DNA from: a virus
Direction: 5' to 3' (one strand)
Length of the DNA: 42,135 bases
Virus record (IMG/VR): IMGVR_UViG_3300037156_000077
Location: 1-42,135 of that record
Shown here: positions 32,540 to 39,340 of the stretch, in pieces
Position numbering within the stretch: the first letter of the stretch is position 1
Layout: each line of letters begins with the position of its first letter
Translations under genes and position numbers: made by a program
Notes under the pieces: model-generated
What the model saw: the letters and a program-made list of their open reading frames with translations, nothing else
Told to the model about the DNA's origin: nothing
Databases searched by the model: none

Positions 32540-33344
32540 GGCGTTTGCTTGTGGCTCGGCGCTTGGATTTGGTACAACTGTTCTTGTCTGTAGTTATGGG
32601 CAAACCTGCTAGTTGGGCGACGGGGTCCAGGTCGATCACTGGGCCAGACTGCTGGGCGGCGGGCGAATCTGTGGCCAGGGATTTCTCTGCGGCGCGAGGA
32701 CCCATTCCATCCCCGTAATCCATACTGTCCTTCTGTACATTGGGTGACAGTACATTGGCCGAATCTACCATTGGCAACCTCTCCATGACCATTTCGTGAG
32801 CAGTCTCGGCGAGAGTGACGGGATCGACATCAACGACGGTGCCGCAGTTGAGCAGGTCATCCAGTGCGGTGTCGAGGTTGGGCGTGTTGAGGGTGAGGTT
32901 GTTTTGGGTGAGGGAGATTTGGGTGCTGCCGGGAGCTTGGACGTATTGAGCAATGGTGGCGAGTTGGGAGACTGCTCCCATCTTGTTGACGGCCTTTATC
33001 TGCTTTGTGGTCGCTCCTTCGGGGCTGGTGGTAGTTTTCACCTCCTGGCACAAATCAGAGTGCTCGTCGATGGCTGAGATGGGTGTACGGACGGCTCGGG
33101 TGAGGTAGGACATCAGTTCCTCCTTGCTAGCGATCCAGTGTTTGTCGGTGCTGGCTGCGGAGAGCTCGGCGCGTAGCTCCTGCACCCTGTGACCGACCTT
33201 GCCGTAGAGCTCGCAGGCCTGATTCCAGATGGTGGAGGGCTGGGCATCGCTGTGGAACGCCAGGCGGTAGGCGTTGGAGTGGTTTAGCCCTGTCGCAATG
33301 TTGAGACAAAAGAGCTCATGTTTCCAATTCGGGAGTTTGGCCAT
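32532..33344 (-). CDS. terS: Terminase small subunit
   Basis: A 270-aa protein starting MAKLPNWKHELFCLNIATGL. The N-terminal helices (KHELFCLNIATGLNHSNAYR, then a second helix pair to about residue 60) have the helix-turn-helix layout of small terminase subunits, which bind the packaging site. A central helical region (EELMSYLTRAVRTPISAIDE) follows and a basic tail (CTKSKRRATSKRHE) ends it. ATG 33344 is used, because it lies 24 bases after the -10 box of a strong promoter candidate; a GTG at 33380 would fall inside that promoter. Confidence 0.8.
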   Translation of the reverse strand: MAKLPNWKHELFCLNIATGLNHSNAYRLAFHSDAQPSTIWNQACELYGKVGHRVQELRAELSAASTDKHWIASKEELMSYLTRAVRTPISAIDEHSDLCQEVKTTTSPEGATTKQIKAVNKMGAVSQLATIAQYVQAPGSTQISLTQNNLTLNTPNLDTALDDLLNCGTVVDVDPVTLAETAHEMVMERLPMVDSANVLSPNVQKDSMDYGDGMGPRAAEKSLATDSPAAQQSGPVIDLDPVAQLAGLPITTDKNSCTKSKRRATSKRHE

Positions 33345-33368
33345 ATCTACAGGGAGGTTTACCGATGC

Positions 33369-33396
33369 ATTGTCACACAATGCCGTTGTCTGTCAA
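33369..33396 (-). promoter_or_regulatory. Late operon promoter candidate, TTGACA-16-GACAAT
   Basis: TTGACA at 33396-33391 and GACAAT at 33374-33369 on the minus strand, spacer 16. It lies directly before terS and would drive the structural operon. -35 is a perfect consensus. Confidence 0.6.
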
Positions 33397-33751
33397 GGAA
33401 AGCCTCGGAATCGGGGTGGGATTGCATCCAGTGCGTGGTTGAGCCGTGGGTGGCGATGAGCGGGCGTTTCGGCAAACCTCAACCCGAGTCGCTGTCGCGT
33501 TGTTCTTCGGTCCCCCTTTCCCCCGTTGGGAGCTTGCGCTGCCCATGGGGGATTTTGGATGGGTCGCCTTGTGGTGAGGTGCGCCCGGTCTGACAGACGA
33601 CTGGTCTGCCCACATGCTCAGTCGATCACAGCCCTGGTCGGTAATCCGTTGACGCTGACATGCTGCCCTTGCCTCGGAGTTCGCGACCGCTCGGTTTCCC
33701 GTCTACGGCCACTCCGAATTTCAAGGCCGAGGGCGGCCCTGAACGCACAAA
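33397..33751. other. Non-coding region upstream of terS (355 bases)
   Basis: Open frames here look like random sequence and are not supported. The region holds a short palindrome GTCTGACAGAC (33588-33598), a nearby second GGTCTG, and A/T-poor stretches with runs of C and G. As the gap next to terS, it is a reasonable place for the packaging start site (pac or cos), but no defined motif can be shown. Confidence 0.4.
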
Positions 33752-33781
33752 GGCCCGGAACTGTGACGCAGAGCCGGGCCT
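33752..33781 (-). terminator. Terminator-like hairpin
   Basis: Stem AGGCCCGG/CCGGGCCT with a 15-base loop, followed on the minus strand by TTTGTG. The stem is strong, the U-run weak. Confidence 0.5.
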
Positions 33782-33840
33782 AGGTGCAAGATTTGCAGTG
33801 GTCGGATCGCTCCGCGTCACGGGCAAAACCTTGATGAATC
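33752..33840 (-). ncRNA. Leader or small RNA with loop-complementary hairpin (element B)
   Basis: Predicted start near 33840 from the promoter at 33847-33874. The RNA ends at a hairpin with stem AGGCCCGG/CCGGGCCT. The 11 leader bases GTGACGCGGAG (33820-33810) pair with loop bases CTCTGCGTCAC (33773-33763), one pair being G-U. A small CGGA-GCGA-TCCG tetraloop hairpin lies in the leader. The T-tract after the stem is short (TTTGTG). Confidence 0.5.
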
Positions 33841-33846
33841 GACGCC

Positions 33847-33874
33847 ATTGTGGGGGCGTTTGGCGGCCTGTCAA
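33847..33874 (-). promoter_or_regulatory. Promoter candidate, TTGACA-16-CACAAT
   Basis: TTGACA at 33874-33869 and CACAAT at 33852-33847 on the minus strand, 16 bases apart. It drives element B and overlaps the stop of the tiny ORF at 33871. Confidence 0.55.
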
Positions 33875-33957
33875 CGCCTTTTCTGTTTTGGGAGTCGCCA
33901 CGGGATGCCGCCAGCCTGGTCAACGATGGCCTGGAGGCTGTGCTTCGGTGCTTTCAT
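33871..33957 (-). CDS. Possible mini-protein, 28 aa
   Basis: ATG after CACAGG opens MKAPKHSLQAIVDQAGGIPW, ending in basic RLPKQKRR. A palindromic operator-like site is just upstream. It could be a small regulator or leader peptide; no homologue recognised. Confidence 0.3.
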   Translation of the reverse strand: MKAPKHSLQAIVDQAGGIPWRLPKQKRR

Positions 33958-33959
33958 CC

Positions 33960-33972
33960 TGTGTAATACACA
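33960..33972. promoter_or_regulatory. Operator-like palindrome
   Basis: TGTGTAATACACA: six bases either side of one central base. It lies three bases before the mini-protein ATG, in an intergenic region between divergent units. Confidence 0.35.
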
Positions 33973-34064
33973 CATTTCCCGCTTAAATTAACTCGTCAAA
34001 TAAGCCTCCTCGCCTACTGCCGCCTTGATCCCAGCACAATCCGCAAATAATATTGAATTAGTAC

Positions 34065-34092
34065 TTGCTATTCGTTCGAGAGCGTGGATAAT
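34065..34092 (+). promoter_or_regulatory. Plus-strand promoter candidate, TTGCTA-16-GATAAT
   Basis: TTGCTA at 34065-34070 and GATAAT at 34087-34092, spacer 16. A start near 34100 would make the mRNA begin with the 19-base sequence repeated at 34312. Confidence 0.55.
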
Positions 34093-34099
34093 GAGGCGT

Positions 34100-34330
34100 A
34101 CCCAAACTCAACCACCCAAAAATATGAACGCCACCGAATACACGATCCCCGAGCATTACGACACCAGCGGCATCATCAACGCCGACAGCGATCCAGCCGC
34201 AGAGTTTGCCATCTGGCAGGAGGGTTGCAAAAACGATCCTCAAACCTGGACCGGCAACGAGTTCGACCTCGCCGATTTCGAGGCGTATATCGACAGCCTG
34301 AAATAACGCTAACCCAAACTCAACCACCCA
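34100..34330 (+). repeat. Two copies of a 19-base A/C-rich leader sequence
   Basis: ACCCAAACTCAACCACCCA occurs at 34100-34118 and again at 34312-34330, in front of two consecutive genes. Neither gene has a Shine-Dalgarno site. It is probably a leader that aids translation. Confidence 0.6.
34124..34306 (+). CDS. Small acidic plus-strand protein, 60 aa
   Basis: Starts MNATEYTIPEHYDTSGIINA. It is rich in Asp, Glu, Trp and aromatic residues (FDLADFEAYIDSL). The start follows CAACCACCCAAAAAT. First gene of the plus-strand unit; no family recognised. Small acidic proteins of this kind can be host-takeover or inhibitor proteins, but this is inference. Confidence 0.65.
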   Translation: MNATEYTIPEHYDTSGIINADSDPAAEFAIWQEGCKNDPQTWTGNEFDLADFEAYIDSLK

Positions 34331-34376
34331 CGGCGCTCCGTGACAGGGAGCACCAAACAACGAACCAAACAAAAAT

Positions 34377-34739
34377 ATGAAACTCACTATCGCACCCTGT
34401 CCTGAAGGCTTCGGCCCCATGTCCTATCAAGATCAGCTCGCGGCATACCTGGACGCGCTGGCCTCCATTGGCTACATTCCCTCCCATGTGAACAACGGCG
34501 ACGGCTACGAGGTCACTCTTGACCGTGCTGCCGTGCTTTCCGAGGCGCTATCCTGCGACGAGGCGCACATCCGCTTTCATGCCCGTGCTAACGAAAAGCG
34601 GGCGTGGGTTTACATTGTGCTTGGCAACTCGCCGTCCGAACTCATGAGTGACTACGGCATTGTGAGCGACGAGTTCGACAAGGCGCTTGAAGCTGTCAGC
34701 GATGCCCTGGAACATCGCACGAACCTCTACACCGCCTAA
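34377..34739 (+). CDS. Hypothetical plus-strand protein, 120 aa
   Basis: Starts MKLTIAPCPEGFGPMSYQDQ; alternating helices and strands (LAAYLDALASIGYIPSHVNN; WVYIVLGNSPSELMSDYGIV). ATG follows CGAACCAAACAAAAAT. Composition is that of a folded, acidic cytoplasmic protein. No motif recognised. Confidence 0.65.
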   Translation: MKLTIAPCPEGFGPMSYQDQLAAYLDALASIGYIPSHVNNGDGYEVTLDRAAVLSEALSCDEAHIRFHARANEKRAWVYIVLGNSPSELMSDYGIVSDEFDKALEAVSDALEHRTNLYTA

Positions 34740-34743
34740 CCCT

Positions 34744-34920
34744 ATGAAGAAATCCAAACGAGGGGGCGCACGTCCCAACAGCGGCCCAAAGCCCAAGCAC
34801 GGCATCGCGATGGTGACTCGCAGTGTGCGCCTGCCTCCTGCTACGTGGGAGGTGATCAACGGCCGGCCGGGGAGCGTGTCGGAGGTCATCAACGCGGCGG
34901 TGCTGACCTACTACAGATAG
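34744..34920 (+). CDS. Small basic protein, 58 aa (RGGARPNSGPK type)
   Basis: The start MKKSKRGGARPNSGPKPKHG is typical of many small phage and mobile-element proteins. It is followed by VTRSVRLPPATWEVINGRPG and SVSEVINAAVLTYY, which resembles a CopG-like fold (a strand, then two helices). A DNA-binding regulator is likely. It starts four bases after the previous stop. Confidence 0.7.
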   Translation: MKKSKRGGARPNSGPKPKHGIAMVTRSVRLPPATWEVINGRPGSVSEVINAAVLTYYR

Positions 34921-34961
34921 CCTCCCGCCAATGTAGAGCTTGCGCACTTTCTCGCGGGTTG

Positions 34962-35171
34962 TCATTTCGCGGCCTCCTCAATCTGGATTTGGAGTTTCTG
35001 AATCTCGCGCTCAATGAAGGCGTGTTCACACTCCGCATCATAAATCCTTTTCTGCGCGATTTCCCCGCGCTCCCTTATCCTGCGCAGGAGTTGGCCGCGC
35101 ATGTATGGCGTCATGCCGGGGATGACATCCATCATGACAATTTTCCAAGGATCGACAATTTCAGCCTTCAT
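34962..35171 (-). CDS. Small hypothetical protein, 69 aa
   Basis: Starts MKAEIVDPWKIVMMDVIPGM and ends in a helical, Glu-rich segment (AECEHAFIEREIQKLQIQIE). It is the last gene of the leftward replication operon and converges with the plus-strand genes. Its start overlaps the stop of the 520-aa gene. Confidence 0.65.
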   Translation of the reverse strand: MKAEIVDPWKIVMMDVIPGMTPYMRGQLLRRIRERGEIAQKRIYDAECEHAFIEREIQKLQIQIEEAAK

Positions 35172-36730
35172 TTCCGTCCCTCCCACGCCTGGAGCTTGTA
35201 CCTTACGGAGTCAGCATCGTAGCAGTACTGGCAGTGAGAATCGTGCTTGATCAGCAATGCGTGACTCAATGCGCCACCAGCCTCCGCGATGAGCTTCCCG
35301 GCCTCGGTGAGCTTTTGGTCTTTCCACATGATCCCCTCACAAGCATCCGCATAACCGGTAGTGATTCGGGCTATTTCCGCGTCCTTCTCAGCCATCGCTG
35401 CGTTGTGGCTGGTGGTGAGTCGTCTCAAAAGCGCCTCTACGCCGTAGCGGTCCTCAGTGCCTATCCCGAATTGGAGGTGTGATCCAACCCGAAATATCTC
35501 ACACGCCTGATTCACCGTCGGCCAGTCCTTCGGCGCGGACTTGAGCGCGGCGAGTTCGGCCATGGCTTCACCGTATTCGGTTGTCAGGTTTCCGATTTGC
35601 GCTCGGGCGGCGGTGAGTTCGATGTCCAGCCGGACGGCAGCTTTACCATTATCAAGTGCCTCCTCCTTCCACGTGGCGGCTTCGGCCTGTGCTTCCCTCC
35701 ATCCTGTATTTGCGTATTCGGTCTGCTCTTTTTGTTGTTCCGCCTTTCCTTTCAGCCTCGCGATGGCTGAGGAGAAAATGGCGCGCAGTTCATCCGCTGT
35801 CTCCGCGTGATTGCGTGCGTACAAAATCTCATCATCGCTCGGCATCTCCACCGTTGCGAGGTAGGCGTCACCAGCCTCATGCTCCAGAGTCTCACACAGC
35901 ACTATGAGTTTTTCCATGAGCGTTTGAGGGCTGTCGTGCGGCCTCTCCAATAGGGTATCGGTGCGGGGGTGCTGCCGACATGGACCAAGATTCAACGGCC
36001 TGGCCATCGCGTGCCGGTCCTGGGTTTGATCGGCCTCCAGTTTCAGCGCGGCGAGTTCGGCCATGGCTTCACCGTATTCGGTTGTCAGGTTTCCGAACGC
36101 TTCCTTCCACCTCGCGGCTTCGGTGTCGCGAGCGAAGATATGCCTCAGTTTGTTCACTGCTTCCTTTGTCGTGAGGCTGTTCCGCCATGCGTCAACAATT
36201 TCGTCATCAACTACCGCCTCATCCGTGACCGCGCTGACGGTGGGGAGGTGGGCGGCGGGTGGTGGCGGAAAGTGTGACCAGAAATAATCGTTGATCGACT
36301 TTCGCTCGTCTGATGTTAACGGGTCCCAGTTCTCGATCATGGCCCTGAACTCTTCTTCCGGCGTGACCTTCGAGGCGTCGGGAGGCGGGGCGGGCTGTCG
36401 GTTTTGTGCTCTGGCCGCATCGTGGCAATCAAAGCACATCTTGCCAATGTTCGTGGATACAATACCGATGCGATCATGGCACACCACACATTTATCGTCC
36501 TCAGGTGGCAATCCCGGTAGGTCGGTTTGGGCAGGCTTATCCTCTGCCTTGTGCCGCCAGTGGGTGAATTTCCATGTGGGCGGATTAAGATATTGGCCCT
36601 CCAGTGACATCCACTGCCATTGATCGCGCTTTCCATCACGCTCAATGCCAGCGTCATCCTGGAGCCGAACCTCCACGCCCTCCGGCGGCGGGATGCTTGC
36701 TGGGGTCCATTCGTTGGTGTTCTCGTTCAT
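35168..36730 (-). CDS. Zinc- and coiled-coil protein with internal duplication, 520 aa
   Basis: The N-terminus MNENTNEWTPASIPPPEGVE with a second Trp-rich part (WRHKAEDKPAQ) resembles DUF551-like modules. Next is a zinc-finger-like CVVCHDRIG...MCFDCHDAA block. The remainder is coiled coil, in which GNLTTEYGEAMAELAALK occurs twice, encoded by two exact 52-base copies 501 bases apart. The C-terminus carries Cys/His residues (HDSHCQYCYDADS). ATG near 36730 follows CCAAACAGCACCACG. Unknown function; possibly replication-linked. Confidence 0.65.
   Translation of the reverse strand: MNENTNEWTPASIPPPEGVEVRLQDDAGIERDGKRDQWQWMSLEGQYLNPPTWKFTHWRHKAEDKPAQTDLPGLPPEDDKCVVCHDRIGIVSTNIGKMCFDCHDAARAQNRQPAPPPDASKVTPEEEFRAMIENWDPLTSDERKSINDYFWSHFPPPPAAHLPTVSAVTDEAVVDDEIVDAWRNSLTTKEAVNKLRHIFARDTEAARWKEAFGNLTTEYGEAMAELAALKLEADQTQDRHAMARPLNLGPCRQHPRTDTLLERPHDSPQTLMEKLIVLCETLEHEAGDAYLATVEMPSDDEILYARNHAETADELRAIFSSAIARLKGKAEQQKEQTEYANTGWREAQAEAATWKEEALDNGKAAVRLDIELTAARAQIGNLTTEYGEAMAELAALKSAPKDWPTVNQACEIFRVGSHLQFGIGTEDRYGVEALLRRLTTSHNAAMAEKDAEIARITTGYADACEGIMWKDQKLTEAGKLIAEAGGALSHALLIKHDSHCQYCYDADSVRYKLQAWEGRK
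35544..36096. repeat. 52-base exact direct repeat within a gene
   Basis: The same 52 bases occur at 35544-35595 and 36045-36096, 501 bases apart, which keeps the reading frame. They encode the repeated coiled-coil block. Recent duplication or gene conversion is inferred. Confidence 0.85.
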
Positions 36731-36864
36731 CGTGGTGCTGTTTGGTTGTGGTTGATCTTCGGGCAGGGGTTGGAAAGGGGCTTCACGGGAGGCGAACACT
36801 TGCGGGCAAGTTCGACGAGCACGACGGGAATCATCGCGGCCAGGGTTGTGGGTCCGGTTCTCAT
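36727..36864 (-). CDS. Small membrane-like protein, 45 aa
   Basis: Starts MRTGPTTLAAMIPVVLVELA; one moderately hydrophobic helix then Pro/Asn/Lys-rich tail. It overlaps the helicase stop and the next ATG by four bases each (ATGA), the pattern of real genes in this operon. No function recognised. Confidence 0.5.
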   Translation of the reverse strand: MRTGPTTLAAMIPVVLVELARKCSPPVKPLSNPCPKINHNQTAPR

Positions 36865-38225
36865 CTTTTGAATGCTCTCCTTGGTTTGGTTGTTTGCTTC
36901 GGCTGGTTGTCTTCTGGCCTCCAGTCCATTGGGCTGAACTTCTGGAACTCGCCGGCAAAGTGAAACATGAAGGAGTCCCCACGCTTGCCTTGACGGGACT
37001 TCATCACGCGCAACCGGCGCTGATGCTTCACCTCTGTTTCGCCATCGTCGCCGATGACCTTTTCAAGCCTCATGTGAACGTCACAGTCCTGGTGCGGCGC
37101 GCGTGATTCTCTCACCTGCCCGTCGTCATTGAGTTGGGAGAGAACGAAGCCGGTCACGTTCAGCTTTTTGAATGCCCGTTGGAACTTCTGCGAGGCGCGC
37201 GCCACCTGCTGCTCCCGGTTCTTTGGGGCGAGGTAGTCCAGCTCCAAGAGCGTCAGATAGTCGATGATGGCCGCGACGTGTCCAGCCGCTGCCCTCTCGG
37301 CCATGTCCGCTACTACTTGATCCGGCGTCCATCCCACGGCATCAACGATGTGGAGCAGGTCCAGGCCATCCCATCGCGCGGCCTTCTGCATTCCCATTTG
37401 TTCCTCGGGCGTGATTTCGTGGTGCAGCTTCTCCCACACGTTGAGCGACACGCCGCAGTTGATCGCCATGTAGCGCTGAGTGAGTTCTTCGGTGGGCAGT
37501 TCGGCGCTGTAGTACGTGTGGATCTGCTTGTGCTCGATCAGGCATGATGACAGGTTTTGGACAAAGGCGCTTTTGCCATCGCTCGGGCCACCTGAAATCA
37601 GCCAGTACTTCTGCCGCTTGATTCCCGGCGTCACGGCGTTGATCTGCGGGAACTGGGTCTGAATGCCGAGCGACTTCGGCTGTCCAAACACGTCGATCAA
37701 TTCCATGAAGGCGCTTCGCAGTGTCACGGCTTCCCGCGCGGTGCCGCTGTGGATGCTCACCAGGGCCTCCACGCCGCTTCCGATCAGACTGGCTGCGTCT
37801 GGAGCCTCGGGAGCGAGGTTGAGCGCGTTCACGGCGGTTGTGAGGCCCGCGGTGTAAATCTGCCGCTTGGCGTGGCAGAGTCGCAGGCTGTCGGAGTAGA
37901 AGCCGATCATGCCCGGGTCAGTGTAGGCTACAGCGAGCACAGCCAGGGATGCTGAGTGATCCGGCATCAACCGGGTCACGGACTGCCATTCCACGGCCCC
38001 GGTTGAACCGAACACCCGCTGCGCCACCTCGTAGGCCTCCCGGTGAAACGGCGTCCAGAATAGTTCAGCCGGCAGCGCCATGACCTTTTCCTTGGCGCGG
38101 CGGTCGGCAAAGTCCAGGGAGGCGAGCGCAACGGCCAAAAGCGCTTCCTCTGCCCGGAAGTCTTCCGGCAGGCTGGAGTTCACCCGGGCAATGAGGTCCG
38201 GGATGGTGGGAGGTTTGGGAGTCAT
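36861..38225 (-). CDS. Replicative DNA helicase, DnaB-like
   Basis: A 454-aa protein. Walker A SGGPSDGKSAF (about 211-221), Walker B AAIIDYLTLLEL near 320, and VLSQLNDDGQVRES near 361 form the RecA-like ATPase of DnaB-type ring helicases, here with an N-terminal helical domain (EEALLAVALASLDFADRRAK). It unwinds the replication fork and needs a primase or loader; the DUF1376 gene just upstream may help load it. ATG 38225 overlaps the previous stop (ATGA). Confidence 0.9.
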   Translation of the reverse strand: MTPKPPTIPDLIARVNSSLPEDFRAEEALLAVALASLDFADRRAKEKVMALPAELFWTPFHREAYEVAQRVFGSTGAVEWQSVTRLMPDHSASLAVLAVAYTDPGMIGFYSDSLRLCHAKRQIYTAGLTTAVNALNLAPEAPDAASLIGSGVEALVSIHSGTAREAVTLRSAFMELIDVFGQPKSLGIQTQFPQINAVTPGIKRQKYWLISGGPSDGKSAFVQNLSSCLIEHKQIHTYYSAELPTEELTQRYMAINCGVSLNVWEKLHHEITPEEQMGMQKAARWDGLDLLHIVDAVGWTPDQVVADMAERAAAGHVAAIIDYLTLLELDYLAPKNREQQVARASQKFQRAFKKLNVTGFVLSQLNDDGQVRESRAPHQDCDVHMRLEKVIGDDGETEVKHQRRLRVMKSRQGKRGDSFMFHFAGEFQKFSPMDWRPEDNQPKQTTKPRRAFKR

Positions 38226-38965
38226 CCGAGGTTGATGGGCCACTGGGATTTTTCGACTCGGCGGCCATTCGCCCCTGTTTTGTTGTCATACTGGCCTTCC
38301 ATGACCTTCGGGAGGGTTTTAGGTGCGATGAACCAGTCAAACCCGGCCTTCCATCCCCGGTCGTTCTTGCCTTGGCAGAAATCAGAGGCGGCAATCTTCT
38401 CCATTCCTTCGGCTGCGTTGTTGGCGAAAAAATCCTCTTTTAGCCGTGCGGTCAGGATGGCCCGGCGCGCGGCGTTGAGCACAAGGCACTTTGGAAGGGC
38501 TTCGAAGTTGTTCCACTCCTTCACAACCTCATCTTCGAGCGAAAGCGAAGCGCTCTCCCCCTCTTGGTTTTGGTTCTGGTTCTTGGTTCTGGTTGGCTTT
38601 CCAGTGGGTTGCCGCTGGGTTTCCAGTGGGTTCCCAGTCGCAACCCGCTGGGTTTTCTTCGGCCTGCCACCTTGTTTCCCGTTGCGCTTATTGCGCTCTG
38701 CCATGGCGGCATATTCGGCAATTTCTGCGTCACATCGCTTCTGATGCCATCCGTTTTGCTCGCGAGTAAAGAACTCCGAAAGCACCTTTTCAACCACCTC
38801 GCAACCCAGTCGTAACCGACTGGCAACCCGCTGGGTTTCCAGTGGGATAGGCGCTTCTGTCGAGTAGTAGTGATCAAGCAGACGGCGGTAAGCGAGGTCT
38901 TCCAGCGGTTCCAGATGGAGTGTGGCAAGGCTGTAATCGCCGATGTGGTGCGGGTAGTAATGCAT
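38222..38965 (-). CDS. DUF1376-type replication initiation protein, 247 aa
   Basis: The start MHYYPHHIGDYSLATLHLEP followed by LEDLAYRRLLDHYYSTEAPI is the DUF1376 signature found in proteins next to phage helicases, related to primosomal loader proteins. A basic, low-complexity linker (RNKRNGKQGGRPKK...) with repeated PLETQR/TQRVA units follows, then a C-terminal helical part (AARRAILTARLKEDFF). Together with the helicase it forms the replication core. Confidence 0.75.
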   Translation of the reverse strand: MHYYPHHIGDYSLATLHLEPLEDLAYRRLLDHYYSTEAPIPLETQRVASRLRLGCEVVEKVLSEFFTREQNGWHQKRCDAEIAEYAAMAERNKRNGKQGGRPKKTQRVATGNPLETQRQPTGKPTRTKNQNQNQEGESASLSLEDEVVKEWNNFEALPKCLVLNAARRAILTARLKEDFFANNAAEGMEKIAASDFCQGKNDRGWKAGFDWFIAPKTLPKVMEGQYDNKTGANGRRVEKSQWPINLG

Positions 38966-39126
38966 CAGCTTTCCTCGTCCTCCACCTGCTGATTGAAATC
39001 CTCGATAGCTTCCGCCTCGGTGCGGCCCCATCCCTTGGTTGATCCTTCGGGATTGTTGTCATCGTAGGCCATCCAGTCGTTTCCACGGAACGGGATGGGA
39101 GGGAACACGTGTTCGGTGACGATCAC
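38965..39126 (-). CDS. Small conserved phage protein, 53 aa
   Basis: Reads VFPPIPFRGNDWMAYDDNNP followed by GWGRTEAEAIEDFNQQ, a pattern common in small phage proteins ( P.P...DW.AydD...  G.GrTe.EAi.d). Start GTG at 39126; ends TGATG overlapping the next start. It comes right after a terminator hairpin, so its expression would require read-through. Confidence 0.6.
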   Translation of the reverse strand: MIVTEHVFPPIPFRGNDWMAYDDNNPEGSTKGWGRTEAEAIEDFNQQVEDEES

Positions 39127-39133
39127 AGACGCG

Positions 39134-39199
39134 AAAAACCCTCAGTTCTGCCCGCTGCACCCCCCGCTTTTTGGAGCGAGGCACGAACAGAACTGAGGG
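39134..39199 (-). terminator. Intrinsic terminator before the replication operon
   Basis: Minus strand: CCCTCAGTTCTG, 37-base loop, CAGAACTGAGGG, then TTTTT. A perfect 12-base stem with strong U-run. The gene at 39126 begins eight bases after it. Confidence 0.8.
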
Positions 39200-39248
39200 A
39201 TTGATGGGAGGCAGGTTTCATAGTCGGGGTGCATCCGGCTTGATATGT
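39139..39248 (-). ncRNA. Leader or small RNA with loop-complementary terminator (element C)
   Basis: Predicted start near 39248. A 12-base stem (39139-39150 with 39188-39199) is followed by TTTTT. Leader bases TGCACCCC (39233-39226) pair perfectly with loop bases GGGGTGCA (39163-39156). It precedes the replication operon, so control of transcription past the terminator is plausible. Confidence 0.5.
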
Positions 39249-39254
39249 CAGTTG

Positions 39255-39282
39255 ATTCTACCGAAAAGTTGCGTCGTGGCAA
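39255..39282 (-). promoter_or_regulatory. Promoter candidate, TTGCCA-16-TAGAAT
   Basis: TTGCCA at 39282-39277 and TAGAAT at 39260-39255 on the minus strand, spacer 16. It precedes element C and the replication genes. One mismatch in each box. Confidence 0.6.
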
Positions 39283-39283
39283 G

Positions 39284-39340
39284 CTAAATCGGTTTCCTCC
39301 CGGTCAAATCGAAGGCCGGGGCGTCTTTAGGTTTGCTCAT
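39284..39340 (-). CDS. Possible leader peptide, 18 aa
   Basis: ATG overlaps the stop of the 284-aa gene (ATGA) and opens MSKPKDAPAFDLTGRKPI. It ends two bases before the -35 box of the next promoter. Too short to be certain. Confidence 0.25.
   Translation of the reverse strand: MSKPKDAPAFDLTGRKPI

Noticed and set aside
33626-33901. 91-codon minus-strand frame in the terS upstream gap
   Set aside because: It begins with GTG inside a promoter region, covers the element B hairpin and has a low-information sequence.
34060-34420. 120-codon minus-strand frame opposite the small plus-strand genes
   Set aside because: The plus-strand genes have promoter, leader repeat and good start context; this frame is antisense to all of them.
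34696-34965. 89-codon minus-strand frame opposite the RGGARPNSGPK gene
   Set aside because: The plus-strand gene has a clear protein signature; the opposite frame is its shadow, although its first codons overlap the previous gene by ATGA.
36731-36982. Longer start for the 520-aa protein (604 aa)
   Set aside because: The extra 84 residues overlap the helicase end and the 45-aa gene in another frame and look like shadow sequence.
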